Below the pieces are notes generated by a model, which saw only the letters and a list, made by a program, of their open reading frames with translations, did not search any database and was not told where the DNA came from. The translations under genes and the position numbers were made by a program. A stretch of 64,000 nt of DNA from Flagellimonas onchidii (GTDB taxonomy: Bacteria; Bacteroidota; Bacteroidia; Flavobacteriales; Flavobacteriaceae): positions 186,001 to 250,000 of the forward strand of contig NZ_SRXX01000005.1 in NCBI RefSeq assembly GCF_004804315.1. Reading direction: 5' to 3'. Positions 23,300 to 32,266 of this stretch are shown one piece after another. Numbering within the stretch: position 1 is the first letter of the stretch; the number at the start of each line of letters is the position of its first letter.

Positions 23300-23593
23300 A
23301 TGACAGGTATTATGGAACTCTATCACAAAGGATTATACGAATTTGAAAAAAATATGAGTGGTTATGCCGCCATTTTTATCATTGCCCAGAGTTGTTTGGG
23401 GTCAGTGGCCGCTCTTTACATATTGGTTAACGGAGTTGCTCCATTACAAATGTTCCAATTGTTTTTAATTACGATTGCTTGTATGGGATTTAATGCTTCC
23501 GTTTTATCCCAGCAAAAGCCAAAAGTGGTTTTCAACCTGTTTATTATCAGTGTTGTTCTCAGCACTTTGGTATTAATCTTAAATTTGTTCTAG
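23300..23593 (+). CDS. Small inner-membrane protein
   Basis: This protein has 97 residues (93 if the ATG at 23312 is used). There are three hydrophobic segments: about 22-45 (AAIFIIAQSCLGSVAALYILV), 50-70 (MFQLFLITIACMGFNASVL) and 76-96. I recognise no family. Its stop is one base before the globin ATG, so the two are co-expressed, and the pair lies behind a Crp-type site. A membrane partner for the globin in NO or oxygen handling is a guess from context only. Confidence 0.7.
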   Translation: MTGIMELYHKGLYEFEKNMSGYAAIFIIAQSCLGSVAALYILVNGVAPLQMFQLFLITIACMGFNASVLSQQKPKVVFNLFIISVVLSTLVLILNLF

Positions 23594-23594
23594 T

Positions 23595-23996
23595 ATGTCC
23601 AGAAAGCAGATAGAAACAAGGGAAGATGTAAATTTTTTGGTGACCAAGTTCTACGAAAAGGTCAGAAAGGATACTGATATAGGTCACTTTTTCAATGATA
23701 TTATTGAGGATTGGCCCGAGCACATTGAGAAACTGACCAATTTTTGGGAAACCAACCTGTTTTTTGTGCAAAAGTATAAAGGTAATCCGCTTGTTGTGCA
23801 TGCAGAGGTAGATGAAAAAATGAATCAGACTATAACCAATGAGCACTTTGGAATTTGGTTACGCCATTGGATTGATACCATTGACACCAATTTCATAGGA
23901 GAGAATGCCGAAAAAGCCAAACAACGTGCGCGAAACATTAGTGTCCGTATGTTCATCACTATTTTTGAACACCGCAAACGTTTAGCCTCAAAATAA
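23595..23996 (+). CDS. Group III truncated hemoglobin
   Basis: This 133-residue protein is within the usual length of group III truncated globins. Family features are REDVNFLVTKFYEKVRKDTDIGHFF at the N-terminus, FWETNLFF, the region around HAEVDEKMNQTITNEHFGIWLRHW with the likely proximal histidine H84, and the TIDTNFIGENAEKAKQRA helix. It binds heme; NO detoxification or oxygen/ligand delivery is proposed for the group. It is the last gene of the operon and convergent with the decarboxylase gene. A Crp/Fnr regulator and a probable site for it lie upstream. Confidence 0.88.
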   Translation: MSRKQIETREDVNFLVTKFYEKVRKDTDIGHFFNDIIEDWPEHIEKLTNFWETNLFFVQKYKGNPLVVHAEVDEKMNQTITNEHFGIWLRHWIDTIDTNFIGENAEKAKQRARNISVRMFITIFEHRKRLASK

Positions 23997-24005
23997 GGTA
24001 ATCAT

Positions 24006-25451
24006 TTAAGTGTATTCTTGTGCAAAACCCTGACAAAGTGTCAAGGTTTCTTTTACATCATCTAATGTAGTTCTTGGGTTGATCAGGCACATTCGTAACA
24101 CCACTTGACCATGTAACAAAGTTGTGACTAAAAGTGCCTTACGAGACGACACTACTTTTTCTGATATGTGTTGGTTGATTTCATCCAACTTCTGTTGCGA
24201 ATAGTTTTTCCCAATCGGATTGAACCTGAAATTGATAACAGCCAACGTAGCAGGAAAAACTACTTCCCATTGCCCACTTTTTCGTAAAATGGATTCCGTA
24301 GCCTCTGCCAAATCGATATTATAGGTAATGGCTTTTCTAAACTCATCAAGTCCAAAGGTTTTAATTGACATATAAAACTTAAGTGCCCTGAACCTTCTGG
24401 TCAATTGGATTCCGTGATCATAAAAATTGATTTCAGAAGTGTTTCCTTCTATATCCCTCAGATATTCAGGTTTTTCAGTGAAGGTGTGACTTAAGTGTTT
24501 ATGATTTCTTACCAAAAGACAACCCATTTCATACGGTTGGAAAAACCATTTATGCGGATCAACCGTCAACGAATCGGCTTTTTCAATTCCCTTCATCAAT
24601 TGTTTCCCCTTTGCGGATAGAATAGCCGCCGCACCGTAAGCTCCATCAATATGAAACCAAATGTCCTCTTTTTTACAAATTTTGGACAAATCCAATAATT
24701 GGTCAACTGTCCCCGTGTTAGTTGTTCCTGAGGTGGCAATCAAGCAAAATGGATGAAATCCTTCCAAGCGATCTTTGGCAATACAATTTTTAAGCTTGTT
24801 GATCGCAAATTTGAACTCAATATCCGTAGGAATGATTCGAATCTGTTCCTTTTTAAAGCCTAAAACCCGAATTGCTTTGATATTGGAAGAATGCGCTTGG
24901 TCTGAAAGATAGATTACTGCTTTGGAAAAGTCGTCCCCGCATTTAATTTGTCTAGCCGTGGTCAGGGCGGTTAAATTTGCCATTGACCCTCCACTGGTAA
25001 AAATTCCTCCGCCCTTTTTTTGGGGAAAGCCAAAAATCTTAAGCAACCACTGTATTGTAATGATTTCGAGTTCTGCAGCGGCGGGAGATGCTACCCATCC
25101 ACCTGAAAAAATGTTAAACCCTGTGGCCAATGTGTCGGCCATAACACTTACATAATTGCTTGGCCCGGGAACAAAAGAATAGGCTTTCGGATGGGACATA
25201 TTGGTGCTGTTTGTCATTACCTTTTCTAGAACAAAGTCAAGCACTTTACTTGGTGCAGTACCCTTTTCTGGGACCTCTTCAAGGAATAAAGAATCCATTT
25301 CTTCCCTTGATCCCATGGCAACAGGTAATTTGTTTTTTTGTGAATCGAAATGTTCAACAATGGCATCCACCACTTGATAACCATAGGTTTTCATGGCTTC
25401 GGAAGACAGTTCTAGCTTGGAATTGTTCGGTTTCATAAATCCATTATCCAT
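24006..25451 (-). CDS. PLP-dependent amino acid decarboxylase (group II, aromatic/glutamate type)
   Basis: This protein has 481 residues. Fold-type I group II decarboxylase marks: MSHPKAYSFVPGPSNYVSVMAD, GGIFTSGGSMANLTAL, LIATSGTTNTGTVD, WFHIDGAYGAAA and the Schiff-base lysine K301 in VDPHKWFFQP. It decarboxylates an amino acid to an amine; the FVPGPSNY region resembles aromatic-L-amino-acid decarboxylases more than glutamate decarboxylase, but the substrate is not certain. ATG 25451 is chosen; ATG 25436 would shorten it by five residues. It is a monocistronic gene between the globin and a LuxR-type gene. Confidence 0.85.
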   Translation of the reverse strand: MDNGFMKPNNSKLELSSEAMKTYGYQVVDAIVEHFDSQKNKLPVAMGSREEMDSLFLEEVPEKGTAPSKVLDFVLEKVMTNSTNMSHPKAYSFVPGPSNYVSVMADTLATGFNIFSGGWVASPAAAELEIITIQWLLKIFGFPQKKGGGIFTSGGSMANLTALTTARQIKCGDDFSKAVIYLSDQAHSSNIKAIRVLGFKKEQIRIIPTDIEFKFAINKLKNCIAKDRLEGFHPFCLIATSGTTNTGTVDQLLDLSKICKKEDIWFHIDGAYGAAAILSAKGKQLMKGIEKADSLTVDPHKWFFQPYEMGCLLVRNHKHLSHTFTEKPEYLRDIEGNTSEINFYDHGIQLTRRFRALKFYMSIKTFGLDEFRKAITYNIDLAEATESILRKSGQWEVVFPATLAVINFRFNPIGKNYSQQKLDEINQHISEKVVSSRKALLVTTLLHGQVVLRMCLINPRTTLDDVKETLTLCQGFAQEYT

Positions 25452-25561
25452 TTAAGCCATAAAAGTACCGATTTGGATATACAGATAACATGATATTTGA
25501 CCTAAAATAGAAATTGCATCTGCCATACAAATACCTTAATTTTATTCAATAAGCCTACATA

Positions 25562-26545
25562 ATGCGCAAACCGTTTTTAGTTCTTGTTTTCGTTTTGTTT
25601 GGATTGCAGCTAACTGCACAACAAGCTGTTTCTGGATTTGTGAATTTTGATGATTCCAATGCATGGAAACCTAAGGTGTATTTAAGTCAAGTAACCCTAT
25701 CCGATGCGGAAAATAACCCGAAAACAAAACCAATTGCGGTAACAGATATTCAAAAAAATGGTTTCTTCAAGTTTGATAAAAAATATTTTTCCGACAATGA
25801 CAAGATATACCAGTTACATGTTGAACGGATAAGGCAAATCGTGAATGACACTATTGCCAACAAAGTTAGCTTCATGTTATCAGCAAAGGATAAAATTGAG
25901 TTTCAAAAAGGAAAACAAGTTTTTAGCAACTATGTTACGACTAGTCAAGCTGACAGGGAATGGCAAAAGTTAAAGGAATTTGAATCAAGATTGACTCATC
26001 AATATTTGCAACAGGAAGAAATGTCGAAACCAAGAAAAGGTTTTGTGAAAGATTCCTTGCAAATATTATTGGTGAAATTGGTTGGGATTAAAGAATTGGA
26101 AAGAAAACAATTGTTGGATAGAGATATCTCTGAAAATGAGACATACTATCTAAATCTGCTCTCAGAATTGAAATCAAGCGATTTGACCCCATCGACATAT
26201 GCATTTTTAGAGCGAAAATTAGCTTATTTGACCAATGCGGATTTGGAAAGAAAACTGTCACAAAGCAGGTGGTTGAATCTTGGATTGTTTTTCCTGACTG
26301 TAATTTTTGGAATTGCAGTTGTAAAAACGAGAAGAAACCGACGCGCAGCTTTGGTTTCTGAATTGAGTAAACAAGAGTTGACAATCCGCAACCTTATTCT
26401 ACAAGGAAAAAGCAATAAGGAGATCGCCAATGAGCTTTTTATTAGTTTGAACACGGTAAAAACGCATATTACAAACATTTACAGCAAGTTAAATGTCGCC
26501 AACAGAAAGGAGCTGTTGCAAAAAAGTACGGGTACTAGTACCTAA
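25562..26545 (+). CDS. Membrane-anchored LuxR-type regulator with exported N-terminal domain
   Basis: This protein has 327 residues. It has a signal peptide (LVLVFVLFGLQLTAQQ), then a predicted periplasmic part of about 210 residues that is Lys/Glu-rich and helical in its second half. One transmembrane helix lies at about 236-253 (WLNLGLFFLTVIFGIAVV). A cytoplasmic LuxR HTH follows (LSKQELTIRNLILQGKSNKEIANELFISLNTVKTHITNIYSKL). This one-component layout senses outside the membrane and binds DNA inside. The next gene, a TonB-receptor-like barrel 65 bases on, is a likely target or functional partner. Confidence 0.82.
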   Translation: MRKPFLVLVFVLFGLQLTAQQAVSGFVNFDDSNAWKPKVYLSQVTLSDAENNPKTKPIAVTDIQKNGFFKFDKKYFSDNDKIYQLHVERIRQIVNDTIANKVSFMLSAKDKIEFQKGKQVFSNYVTTSQADREWQKLKEFESRLTHQYLQQEEMSKPRKGFVKDSLQILLVKLVGIKELERKQLLDRDISENETYYLNLLSELKSSDLTPSTYAFLERKLAYLTNADLERKLSQSRWLNLGLFFLTVIFGIAVVKTRRNRRAALVSELSKQELTIRNLILQGKSNKEIANELFISLNTVKTHITNIYSKLNVANRKELLQKSTGTST

Positions 26546-26610
26546 ATCATACCCCCAGGATGCTTTCCTAAACAGTTTTCCGAATTTATTTTGTATCAAA
26601 ACACAATACT

Positions 26611-28935
26611 TTGAGACGGATAAGCCTATTGTTCTTTTTAATTATTTCTAATGCATACGGTCAAGATGTTTTCAAACTTGAAGGGCAGGTTTTTGATGAC
26701 ACTGGGCTTGTAGTTTCCATTGGAGATGTACTCCTTTTAAAAAGCGGGACAAACACTTTGGAAAAATATGCAACGATTTTGGAAGGTAATTTTACCTTAG
26801 AAGATGTCCCTCAGGGAGACTATGTACTGCAGATTTCGGCATTGGGTTTTGAACCGTACCAAGAAGCCTTTTCGATAAATGCAAATAGAGTTTTCAATAT
26901 TGTTTTAAAAGAAGGGGCGACTGAACTTAGCGAGGTTGAAGTGGTGGCAACCAAAAGCCCGTTTGAATATAAAGCAGGCAACCTAAAAGTAGATGTCCAA
27001 AACCCCTACTTTTCGTCCATACCCGACCCCGTGGATTTGCTATCCCGACTCCCAAATGTGCAGATATCACCGGACAGGGAATCCATATCCATTTTAGGTA
27101 AAGGCAATCCTCTAATTTACTTGGGCAATCAACGTATTTCCATGGAAGAGTTCTCTGCGCTACCTGTAGATGGTATTGCAACAATAGAGTTGATCAACAA
27201 TCCATCGGCCAAATATGAGGCAGAAGGCAGGGCAGTGCTACTGATTATGTTGAAAAAGAGACAAAATAATGGTTTACGTGGAAGTGTTACCGAAACGGCA
27301 TCAGCAAAGCGGAATTTCAACAATTATTTGGGATTCAATACAAGTTATGCAAATGAAAAATGGACAGTCCGGGGTAATTTGGGATACAACCAATTACAGC
27401 AGTGGGAGAGCAATAGTTTTTTGTTTGAAATCCCGGAAAGGGAAGTCTTGGTCGACTATCTTGTTTTGATTCCACGAAATGATAGAGTACAGATAAACGG
27501 AGGGCTGGGTCTATATTTTCAATGGAATGATTCGGACTATATTTCCTTCAATTCCACAATCCGATTACAAACCGATGATGCTCCTTTTTTCACGGACACG
27601 TTTTTAGCGGATGGTAATATTGAGGAGTTTGTCGAAACACAGACGCAAAATGATAATAGTAAGAATTACTACAGCTCCTCGTTCAATTTCAACAAAAAAC
27701 TGAACAAGACCTGGAACCTTTTTACCGGGGTGCAGTACTCTGGATTCAAACAAACTTTGGACACAGAAATTACAAACAGCGTTGATGGTTCAGCATTTAT
27801 TTTAGATCAGACAAGAGAACAGGAATACAGTATCAATTCATTGGCATTTCGGCTCGATGTGGAAAAGAAATTTTCTGAAAATCTAAAGTGGGAGTTGGGT
27901 GTCAACATCAGTAGGGCCAAGGCTGATGCCTTTACCGAGATCGAACAATTTTCGGAGAACGAGGAAACCCTTATCGATTTTGGATATGAAGAGAAACTAT
28001 ATGCTGCTTATAGTTCGGTCGCGGGCAAACTAAGTAAGAAAATTGATTTTGAAACTGGTTTACGTGTTGAACACAATACCGTTGATGGAGCCATTGCATC
28101 AGACGATTCACCAATTGTTTCCAGAATAAACACCAATCTGTTTCCCAAAACCAATATTACTGTTACATTGGATAGCACAAGGAGCCTAAGTGTCAACTAT
28201 GGCAAGAGCATTCAACGACCCGATTTTTCGCGGGCCAGCTCCATTACAGCATTTATCAATCCATTTTTGGAAGGTTCTGGAAATGTTAATCTAAGGCCTA
28301 CCTTAACTGATGAATTCTCGGTGAATTATCAAAAAGGAAATAAGTCATTGTTCATGACCTATTACCAAAGTTCCAATCCGACCAACTTCACAATTTCATA
28401 CGATCCTCAGGCCGATACGACTTTACTTTCCCTTGTAAATCTTGAAAAAGAAAATGGATTCTATGCCGGGGTGACTTTACCTTATTCCAAAGGAATATGG
28501 ACTTCAAATAACACGGTTTCCCTGAATTATAATCAACTAAAAGATGGTGGAGCCACTTTTTCAAGCGCGAAGCCCTATATCTACGCCTACACAAATCACC
28601 AACTGAAGATTGCAAAGGATACTACCTTGGTTTTAGGGGCTTGGGCTTTGAGCAAGAGACAAGTAGGTATCTTTAAAAGAAATGGCCTAGCGGTCTTTGA
28701 AGCCTCACTGTCCAAAACTTTTTTTAAAAATTGGGATTGTACATTGCGGTTCAACGATATTGCCCGGGCTATGAACTTTGAAGAAAAATATACCTTGAAT
28801 GGCGTCATTGCGGATGGGGTATATTTTGCCGATGGCAAGGAAATGGCACTTTCATTAAAATATCGATTTGGAAATAATAAAAAGGCCAACTTTAAAAATC
28901 GGGATGTGGATTCAAATTTGGACCGGATAAATTAA
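26611..28935 (+). CDS. Outer-membrane beta-barrel protein with carboxypeptidase-like domain (TonB-receptor-like)
   Basis: This protein has 774 residues. A signal peptide (LLFFLIISNAYGQ) is followed by a carboxypeptidase-regulatory-like domain (EGQVFDDTGLVVSIGDVLL, 24-105) and a plug-like part (LPNVQISPDRESISILGKGNPLIYLGNQRI; IELINNPSAKYEAEGRAVLLIMLKK). A long barrel with many aromatic strand ends makes up the rest. This is the outer-membrane beta-barrel family 3 layout. It probably moves or binds a ligand at the outer membrane; which one cannot be said. The start is TTG 26611, as no nearby ATG gives the signal peptide. Confidence 0.82.
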   Translation: MRRISLLFFLIISNAYGQDVFKLEGQVFDDTGLVVSIGDVLLLKSGTNTLEKYATILEGNFTLEDVPQGDYVLQISALGFEPYQEAFSINANRVFNIVLKEGATELSEVEVVATKSPFEYKAGNLKVDVQNPYFSSIPDPVDLLSRLPNVQISPDRESISILGKGNPLIYLGNQRISMEEFSALPVDGIATIELINNPSAKYEAEGRAVLLIMLKKRQNNGLRGSVTETASAKRNFNNYLGFNTSYANEKWTVRGNLGYNQLQQWESNSFLFEIPEREVLVDYLVLIPRNDRVQINGGLGLYFQWNDSDYISFNSTIRLQTDDAPFFTDTFLADGNIEEFVETQTQNDNSKNYYSSSFNFNKKLNKTWNLFTGVQYSGFKQTLDTEITNSVDGSAFILDQTREQEYSINSLAFRLDVEKKFSENLKWELGVNISRAKADAFTEIEQFSENEETLIDFGYEEKLYAAYSSVAGKLSKKIDFETGLRVEHNTVDGAIASDDSPIVSRINTNLFPKTNITVTLDSTRSLSVNYGKSIQRPDFSRASSITAFINPFLEGSGNVNLRPTLTDEFSVNYQKGNKSLFMTYYQSSNPTNFTISYDPQADTTLLSLVNLEKENGFYAGVTLPYSKGIWTSNNTVSLNYNQLKDGGATFSSAKPYIYAYTNHQLKIAKDTTLVLGAWALSKRQVGIFKRNGLAVFEASLSKTFFKNWDCTLRFNDIARAMNFEEKYTLNGVIADGVYFADGKEMALSLKYRFGNNKKANFKNRDVDSNLDRIN

Positions 28936-28950
28936 CTGTTGGCAGATTGA

Positions 28951-29844
28951 CTAAGAGGTCAATTCTGTGAACAGACTTTCCAAGTTTTTGTTTTTTCGGC
29001 TGAGTTGAAGGGTTTTTAATTGGTTATCGTGCGCAAAATCAAAAACGGCGGGACGCATATCTTCTGAGGTGCCAAAAGTGAGTTCATAAACAAAACCACC
29101 TGTATTTTTTACTTGAGAGACGTGTGGTATACTTTTTAATAAAACTTCCTCTACACGATAGTCGAATTCCACTTCTATAATCTGCTCCGTGGCTTCACGT
29201 AGCTCCTCTAGCTTTTTATCCGCTACCAGCTCCCCTTTATTTATGATAATGACCCGGTCGCAGACCGTTTCAACCTCTTTCATAATATGTGTAGAGAGCA
29301 AAATGGTCTTGTTCTTTCCAATGGAACGGATTAGTTTTCGGATTTCTATCAATTGGTTGGGATCAAGTCCGGTAGTGGGCTCATCCAAGATTAATACCTC
29401 TGGGTCATGCAGTAGCGCTGCCGCCAAACCTACTCTTTGTTTGTAGCCTTTAGAAAGTTGCCCAATCTTTTTATGGGCTTCAGGAGAAAGTCCAGTTTGT
29501 TCGATTACTTCGGCAACCCTACTTTTGCCCACCTCATACACATCGGCATTGAATGCTAGAAATTCCCGTACGTACATTTCATGGTACAGCGGATTGTGTT
29601 CTGGTAAATAGCCAATGCTTTTTTGTACTTCTTTTTCAGATTTCAGTACATCGTGGCCATTTACTTCTGCCTCTCCATCATCGGCTTTATAATAGGTAGT
29701 CAAAATTCGCATCATGGTCGATTTTCCAGCACCGTTGGGCCCTAAAAAACCAACAATTTCTCCTTTGTTAATGGAAAAAGAAACATCGTTCAGCGCTTTT
29801 TGTTTGCCGAAGGTTTTAGTAATGCTATTGACTTTGATAGACAT
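28951..29844 (-). CDS. gldA: Gliding-motility ABC transporter ATP-binding subunit GldA
   Basis: This 297-residue ABC ATPase has Walker A GPNGAGKSTMM (about 36), Q-loop region YLPEHNPLYHEMYVREFLAF, signature LSKGYKQRVGLAAALL, Walker B VLILDEPTTGLDPNQ and H-loop STHIM. Length and the YLPEHNPLY stretch match GldA, which works with GldF and GldG in Bacteroidota gliding; those two genes are not in the window. It is convergent with the barrel protein gene, 15 bases apart. A generic ABC-2 exporter ATPase is the alternative. Confidence 0.88.
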   Translation of the reverse strand: MSIKVNSITKTFGKQKALNDVSFSINKGEIVGFLGPNGAGKSTMMRILTTYYKADDGEAEVNGHDVLKSEKEVQKSIGYLPEHNPLYHEMYVREFLAFNADVYEVGKSRVAEVIEQTGLSPEAHKKIGQLSKGYKQRVGLAAALLHDPEVLILDEPTTGLDPNQLIEIRKLIRSIGKNKTILLSTHIMKEVETVCDRVIIINKGELVADKKLEELREATEQIIEVEFDYRVEEVLLKSIPHVSQVKNTGGFVYELTFGTSEDMRPAVFDFAHDNQLKTLQLSRKNKNLESLFTELTS

Positions 29845-29860
29845 GAAAATGAATTTGAAT

Positions 29861-29894
29861 CAAAAATACTGTTTTAGATTTTCAGCCGAAACAA
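29861..29894 (-). promoter_or_regulatory. Promoter of gldA
   Basis: On the minus strand TTG (29892-29894), 23 bp, then TATTTTTG (29861-29868) meet the Bacteroidota consensus. The start codon is 17 bases beyond the -7 box. Confidence 0.5.
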
Positions 29895-30034
29895 CAAACT
29901 ATATTTTGATGGGAGTCACTTGTTTCTATAGTTTTCTAAATCACTAAATCCTTAAAAAATCAAGATTTCTACGAAGCAAAATGTAACAAATTGAACATTT
30001 TCACTAAAAATCGAAAAAATTTTGGGTTTGTCTT

Positions 30035-30062
30035 TTGTTTTTCAATTGAATACCTATCTTAG
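30035..30062 (+). promoter_or_regulatory. Promoter of the phe/tyr leader transcript
   Basis: TTG (30035-30037), 17 bp, TATCTTAG (30055-30062; one mismatch to TAnnTTTG) would start RNA near 30068, about 12 bases before the leader-peptide ATG. It occupies the 367-base gap between gldA and pheA together with the leader and attenuator. Confidence 0.45.
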
Positions 30063-30079
30063 CTCAAGATTTTGCTAAA

Positions 30080-30151
30080 ATGACAAAGACGTATTTCTGG
30101 AATGGTTTTTATTTCTACTTCTTTTTTAAGAGAAGTACGGGATTGTTCTAG
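30080..30151 (+). CDS. Phe/Tyr-rich leader peptide of the aromatic amino acid operon
   Basis: This 23-codon frame, ATG 30080 to TAG 30149, has seven Phe, three Tyr and one Trp codons (11 of 23 aromatic). The dense run is FYFYFFF at 30107-30127. It is too short for a protein and stands before prephenate dehydratase, so it fits the leader peptide of a transcription attenuator: stalling at Phe/Tyr codons when charged tRNA is scarce would leave 30138-30144 free to pair with 30180-30186 and break the terminator. No ribosome-binding site is obvious apart from an A-rich upstream region, as usual here. Purely sequence-based, but the arrangement is very specific. Confidence 0.85.
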   Translation: MTKTYFWNGFYFYFFFKRSTGLF

Positions 30152-30181
30152 ATATACACTAAGTATAAAAAAGATATAAAG

Positions 30182-30208
30182 TCCCGATGTAAATCGGGAT
30201 TTTTTTTT
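30182..30208 (+). terminator. Attenuator terminator before pheA
   Basis: TCCCGAT (30182-30188), loop GTAA, ATCGGGA (30193-30199) and nine T form a strong intrinsic terminator that ends four bases before the pheA ATG. CGGGATT (30138-30144), just after the Phe codons of the leader, can pair with AGTCCCG (30180-30186; seven pairs with one G-U) as antiterminator. Confidence 0.9.
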
Positions 30209-30211
30209 GCC

Positions 30212-31042
30212 ATGGGTTTAAAAGTAGCGATACAAGGAGTTAAAGGATCCAACCATCATCAGGTTGCAAATGATTTTTTTGGGAACGACATTGATTTGGT
30301 CGAATGCCTGTCTTTTGATACGATGATTGACCATTTATGTAATGGAACTGTGGATAAAGGCATCATGGCGATTGAAAATTCGATTGCGGGCTCCATAATT
30401 CCCAATTATAATCTTGTGTATCATAATAACATCCATATTATCGGGGAGCATTATTTGAGCATCCATCACAATTTGATGGTATTGCCTGGAAGCGATATGG
30501 AAGCTATTGAGGAAGTCCATTCCCATCCGATGGCATTGCTGCAGTGCAAGAAGTTTTTCAGACAATATCCCAATATTAAACTGGTAGAAAGTGTGGATAC
30601 TGCAGAGACCGCGAGAAGAATTAGAGAAGAAGAGCTCACCAATATTGCAGCGATAGCTCCCAAAAAGGCGGCCGAATTATATGATTTGGAGATTATTGCT
30701 TCGGAGATTCAGACCATAAAGAACAACGCAACAAGATTCATCATTCTGAAAAGGCAGAACAAGGTGCTCCCCAAGGAAGAGATCAACAAGGCTTCTTTGC
30801 GATTTATTACAGATCACAAAAGAGGAAGTTTAGCCACGGTTTTGAATGTGATGAGCGATTGCAATATGAACTTAACGAAAATCCAGTCCCTACCGGTTAT
30901 TGAGACACCATGGAAATATGCCTTTTTTGTGGATGTCACTTTTGAAACCTACGAGCATTTTGCCAAGGCTAAATCGCTGTTGGAGATTATGTCAGAAGAT
31001 TTTAGGGTTTTGGGCGAATATAAAAATGCACTTTTAACATGA
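30212..31042 (+). CDS. pheA: Prephenate dehydratase with ACT domain
   Basis: This protein has 276 residues. The periplasmic-binding-like catalytic fold (VAIQGVKGSNHHQVANDFF; AIENSIAGSI; VHSHPMALLQC; NNATRFIIL) is followed by an ACT domain from about 190 (HKRGSLATVLNVMSDCNMNLTKIQSLP) for Phe feedback. It converts prephenate to phenylpyruvate. It has no chorismate mutase domain; that activity is fused to DAHP synthase three genes on. The ATG at 30212 follows the attenuator hairpin by four bases and its stop overlaps the aminotransferase start (ATGA). Confidence 0.93.
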   Translation: MGLKVAIQGVKGSNHHQVANDFFGNDIDLVECLSFDTMIDHLCNGTVDKGIMAIENSIAGSIIPNYNLVYHNNIHIIGEHYLSIHHNLMVLPGSDMEAIEEVHSHPMALLQCKKFFRQYPNIKLVESVDTAETARRIREEELTNIAAIAPKKAAELYDLEIIASEIQTIKNNATRFIILKRQNKVLPKEEINKASLRFITDHKRGSLATVLNVMSDCNMNLTKIQSLPVIETPWKYAFFVDVTFETYEHFAKAKSLLEIMSEDFRVLGEYKNALLT

Positions 31043-32184
31043 TTACGGCGGATCGTTTAAATACCGTACAAGAATATTACTTCTCTAGAAAACTGAGAGA
31101 GGTTAGGGGATTAATGGCCGAGGGTAGGCCCATTATCAACATGGGAATTGGAAGCCCCGATTTAGCTCCTTCGCCAAAGGTGTTGGAAACTTTAAAGGAC
31201 TCCATTACCGATACGGGAGCACATCAATATCAGAGCTATCAGGGATTGCCAGCCCTTAGGGAGGCCATTGCGCAATTCTATCAAGATAAGTTTGACGTGG
31301 CCTTGGAACCGGCGAACGAGATTTTACCCCTAATGGGTTCCAAGGAGGGTATTATGCACATTAGTATGGCCTTTTTAAATGAAGGTGATGAGGTATTATT
31401 GCCCAATCCAGGATATCCTACCTATGCTTCAGTAACGAATTTGGTAGGTGGGGTTGCAAGAACCTATGATTTAAAGGCTGAAAATGGATGGTTTCCCGAT
31501 TTGGAAGCACTTTCCAGTCAAGATTTGTCCAAGGTTAAGTTGATGTGGGTCAGCTATCCGCACATGCCTACCGGAGCGACAGCTAGCAAAAAGCAGTTGA
31601 AATCTTTAGTGGATTTTTCCAAAAAGCATAAAATCCTATTAGTGAATGATAATCCATACAGTTTTGTGCTTTCCCAAAATCCCATCAGCATTTTGTCAAT
31701 CGAAGGGGCCAAGGATTGTGCCTTGGAACTTAATAGTTTGAGCAAGACGTTCAACATGGCAGGTTGGCGTGTTGGAATGGTCATGGGGAACAGTGAGTTT
31801 ATAAATGCTGTGCTAAAGGTAAAGAGCAATATGGATTCGGGAATGTTCTACGGAATCCAAAAGGGTGCCATTGCGGCTTTGCAAAGTGGAGCAGAATGGT
31901 TTGAATCATTGGATGATGTTTATTCCAAACGAAGGGAGCTCATGTTTCAGCTAGCTGAAAAATTGGGATGTGAGTATTCAAAAGAAGCCGTTGGGATGTT
32001 CGTATGGTGCAAACTTCCGGAAGGAGCCGTGTCGTCCGAAGAATTCATAGATCAGGTGCTATATGACAAGAATATTTTTATCGCTCCGGGAACCATTTTC
32101 GGTAGTAATGGAGAAGGATATATCCGCTTTTCGCTTTGTGTGAAGGAAGAAAAAATAAAAGAAGCCATTAAAAGATTTGAGTAA
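31039..32184 (+). CDS. Class I/II aminotransferase (aromatic amino acid type by context)
   Basis: This protein has 381 residues. PLP aminotransferase fold-type I motifs: INMGIGSPDLAPSPKV, LPNPGYPTYASV, a VSYPHMPTGA loop (HMPTG in place of the common NPTG), LVNDNPYSFV, and the lysine motif LNSLSKTFNMAGWRVG. Between prephenate dehydratase and prephenate dehydrogenase it most likely transaminates phenylpyruvate and hydroxyphenylpyruvate to Phe and Tyr. Alternatives include LL-diaminopimelate or aspartate aminotransferase activity. Overlap with pheA indicates coupled translation. Confidence 0.85.
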   Translation: MITADRLNTVQEYYFSRKLREVRGLMAEGRPIINMGIGSPDLAPSPKVLETLKDSITDTGAHQYQSYQGLPALREAIAQFYQDKFDVALEPANEILPLMGSKEGIMHISMAFLNEGDEVLLPNPGYPTYASVTNLVGGVARTYDLKAENGWFPDLEALSSQDLSKVKLMWVSYPHMPTGATASKKQLKSLVDFSKKHKILLVNDNPYSFVLSQNPISILSIEGAKDCALELNSLSKTFNMAGWRVGMVMGNSEFINAVLKVKSNMDSGMFYGIQKGAIAALQSGAEWFESLDDVYSKRRELMFQLAEKLGCEYSKEAVGMFVWCKLPEGAVSSEEFIDQVLYDKNIFIAPGTIFGSNGEGYIRFSLCVKEEKIKEAIKRFE

Positions 32185-32228
32185 TCAGATATGAGAAGTA
32201 AGTTTTTTATAAAAAGGGAAGGCATCAA

Positions 32229-32263
32229 TCTAGAATCTCAATACTCATATCTAAAATCTAATT
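32229..32263 (+). repeat. Seven-base-periodic repeat before tyrA
   Basis: The stretch reads as five heptads: TCTAGAA, TCTCAAT, ACTCATA, TCTAAAA, TCTAATT. CTCATATCT (32244-32252) is also inverted relative to AGATATGAG at 32187-32195, so the 82-base gap could fold. It belongs to the same style of heptad elements found at 12521 and 41461. Confidence 0.5.
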
Positions 32264-32266
32264 AAA

